Shown here: piece by piece, positions 6,544-7,292 of the stretch
Numbering within the stretch: the stretch's first letter is position 1
How the letters are laid out: every line of letters begins with the position of its first letter
Assembly (NCBI GenBank): GCA_003695505.1
Contig: RFIY01000173.1
Location: forward strand, 1 to 7,292
DNA length: 7,292 nt
From: Candidatus Dadabacteria bacterium
GTDB lineage: Bacteria > J088
Reading direction: 5' to 3'
The notes under the pieces: generated by a model
Told to the model about the DNA's origin: nothing
Databases searched by the model: none
What the model saw: the letters and a program-made list of their open reading frames with translations, nothing else
Position numbers and translations under genes: made by a program

Positions 6544-7292
6544 AACTCACGCTCAAGATCTGGCGGCAGGCTGGCCCAGACCAGCCGGGACAACTGGTCA
6601 CGTACGACATGGACGATGTGAATCCCGACATGTCGTTTCTGGAGATGCTCGACGTGCTCAATCTGAAGCTGATCGAGCAGGGGGAGGACCCGGTCGTATT
6701 TGAACACGATTGCCGCGAAGGCATTTGTGGTTGCTGCGGCTTCGTGATCAATGGCTATGCGCATGGGCCGCAGAAGGCAACGACCGTCTGCCAGTTGCAC
6801 ATGCGTCATTTCCGTGATGGCGAGACGCTGGTGATCGAACCATTCCGGGTAGCAGCCTTCCCGATTCTCAAGGATCTGATGGTCGATCGCACGGCGCTGG
6901 ACGATATCGTGCAGGCCGGCGGTTTCATTTCGGCGCGCACCGGCAGTGCGCCGGATGCCCACACGGTACTGGTGCCAAAAGAGAATGCCGATCGCGCGTT
7001 CGACGCTGCCGCGTGCATTGGCTGCGGTGCCTGTGTCGCGGCATGCCCGAACGGCTCGGCGATGCTGTTCACCTCGGCCAAGGTGTCGCACCTGGCAGAG
7101 CTGCCGCAGGGGGCACCGGAGCGCACCCAGCGCGCCTTGCGGATGGTCGCCGCACACGACGAACAGGGCTTTGGCGCCTGCAGCAATCACGGCGAATGCG
7201 AAGCGGCCTGCCCAAAAGAAATCTCGATTGATTTCATTTCGCAACTGAATCGCGAATTTCTGCGTGCATCCGTAAAGGAAGAGCGCAAGCCG
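6540..7292 (+). CDS. sdhB: Succinate dehydrogenase iron-sulfur subunit, type B (3' end open at window edge)
   Basis: SdhB relays electrons from FAD in SdhA to the hemes of SdhC through three Fe-S clusters. The frame starts at the ATG overlapping the sdhA stop and remains open for 251 codons to the last base. Since type B SdhB proteins are about 230-260 residues, probably only a few codons are missing. The plant-type [2Fe-2S] ligands are Cys58, Cys63, Cys66 and Cys84 ([11 protein letters not shown]...C). The [4Fe-4S] ligands are Cys159, Cys162, Cys165 ([12 protein letters not shown]) and Cys224. The [3Fe-4S] ligands are Cys169, Cys214 and Cys220 ([12 protein letters not shown]). An additional Cys65 lies inside the first cluster loop, where Ser, Thr or Ala is more common. 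Cluster spacing is canonical. The sequence continues as [17 protein letters not shown] at the edge with no stop seen. Confidence 0.95.
   Translation, partial: MKLTLKIWRQAGPDQPGQLVTYDMDDVNPDMSFLEMLDVLNLKLIEQGEDPVVFEHDCREGICGCCGFVINGYAHGPQKATTVCQLHMRHFRDGETLVIEPFRVAAFPILKDLMVDRTALDDIVQAGGFISARTGSAPDAHTVLVPKENADRAFDAAACIGCGACVAACPNGSAMLFTSAKVSHLAELPQGAPERTQRALRMVAAHDEQGFGACSNHGECEAACPKEISIDFISQLNREFLRASVKEERKP

Noticed and set aside
1-7292. Novel defence, mobile or RNA-based system
   Set aside because: All but about 400 bp is accounted for by recognisable pilus and Complex II genes. No transposase, direct-repeat array, tRNA-like or large structured RNA element was seen.

Overview
The window (about 59% GC by eye) carries two adjacent, co-oriented functional blocks on the + strand, with almost no non-coding DNA. 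The codon use (strong G/C at third positions) and the gene families point to a Gram-negative, type IV-piliated bacterium. The six-helix PilS and the NtrC-type PilR look like those of Gammaproteobacteria, but pilC-pilS-pilR order also occurs in Desulfobacterota-like and other lineages. The type B (single cytochrome b subunit, sdhCAB) succinate dehydrogenase is atypical for textbook Gammaproteobacteria. I cannot fix the phylum from this window alone.

Block 1 (1-3762) is type IV pilus assembly and control: the C-terminal half of PilC (inner-membrane platform; its 5' end lies outside the window), a 178-bp spacer where pilD might have been expected, then pilS (sensor kinase) and pilR (sigma-54-dependent response regulator) joined by an ATGA overlap. 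PilS would sense a membrane signal, autophosphorylate on His325 and pass the phosphate to Asp55 of PilR, which would then activate sigma-54 promoters such as that of pilA (not in this window).

The 182-bp gap at 3763-3944 holds the clearest regulatory architecture in the window: a perfect 7-bp inverted repeat, a near-consensus sigma-70 promoter with a 17-bp spacer, and a leader of roughly 110 nt with a small hairpin. It separates the pilus block from block 2.

Block 2 (3945-7292) is sdhCAB: a five-helix di-heme cytochrome b, the FAD subunit, and the iron-sulfur subunit (ATGA overlap with sdhA; its reading frame is still open at the window edge). Together they encode a complete type B succinate:quinone oxidoreductase (Complex II), linking the TCA cycle to the membrane quinone pool, probably menaquinone by family analogy.

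I found no mobile element, CRISPR array, RNA gene or evident novel system. This is mostly ordinary housekeeping and pilus DNA. The points worth a second look are the sdh control region, a coding-like stretch without a start codon between pilC and pilS, a variant ATP-lid motif in PilS, and the residue details of SdhC.
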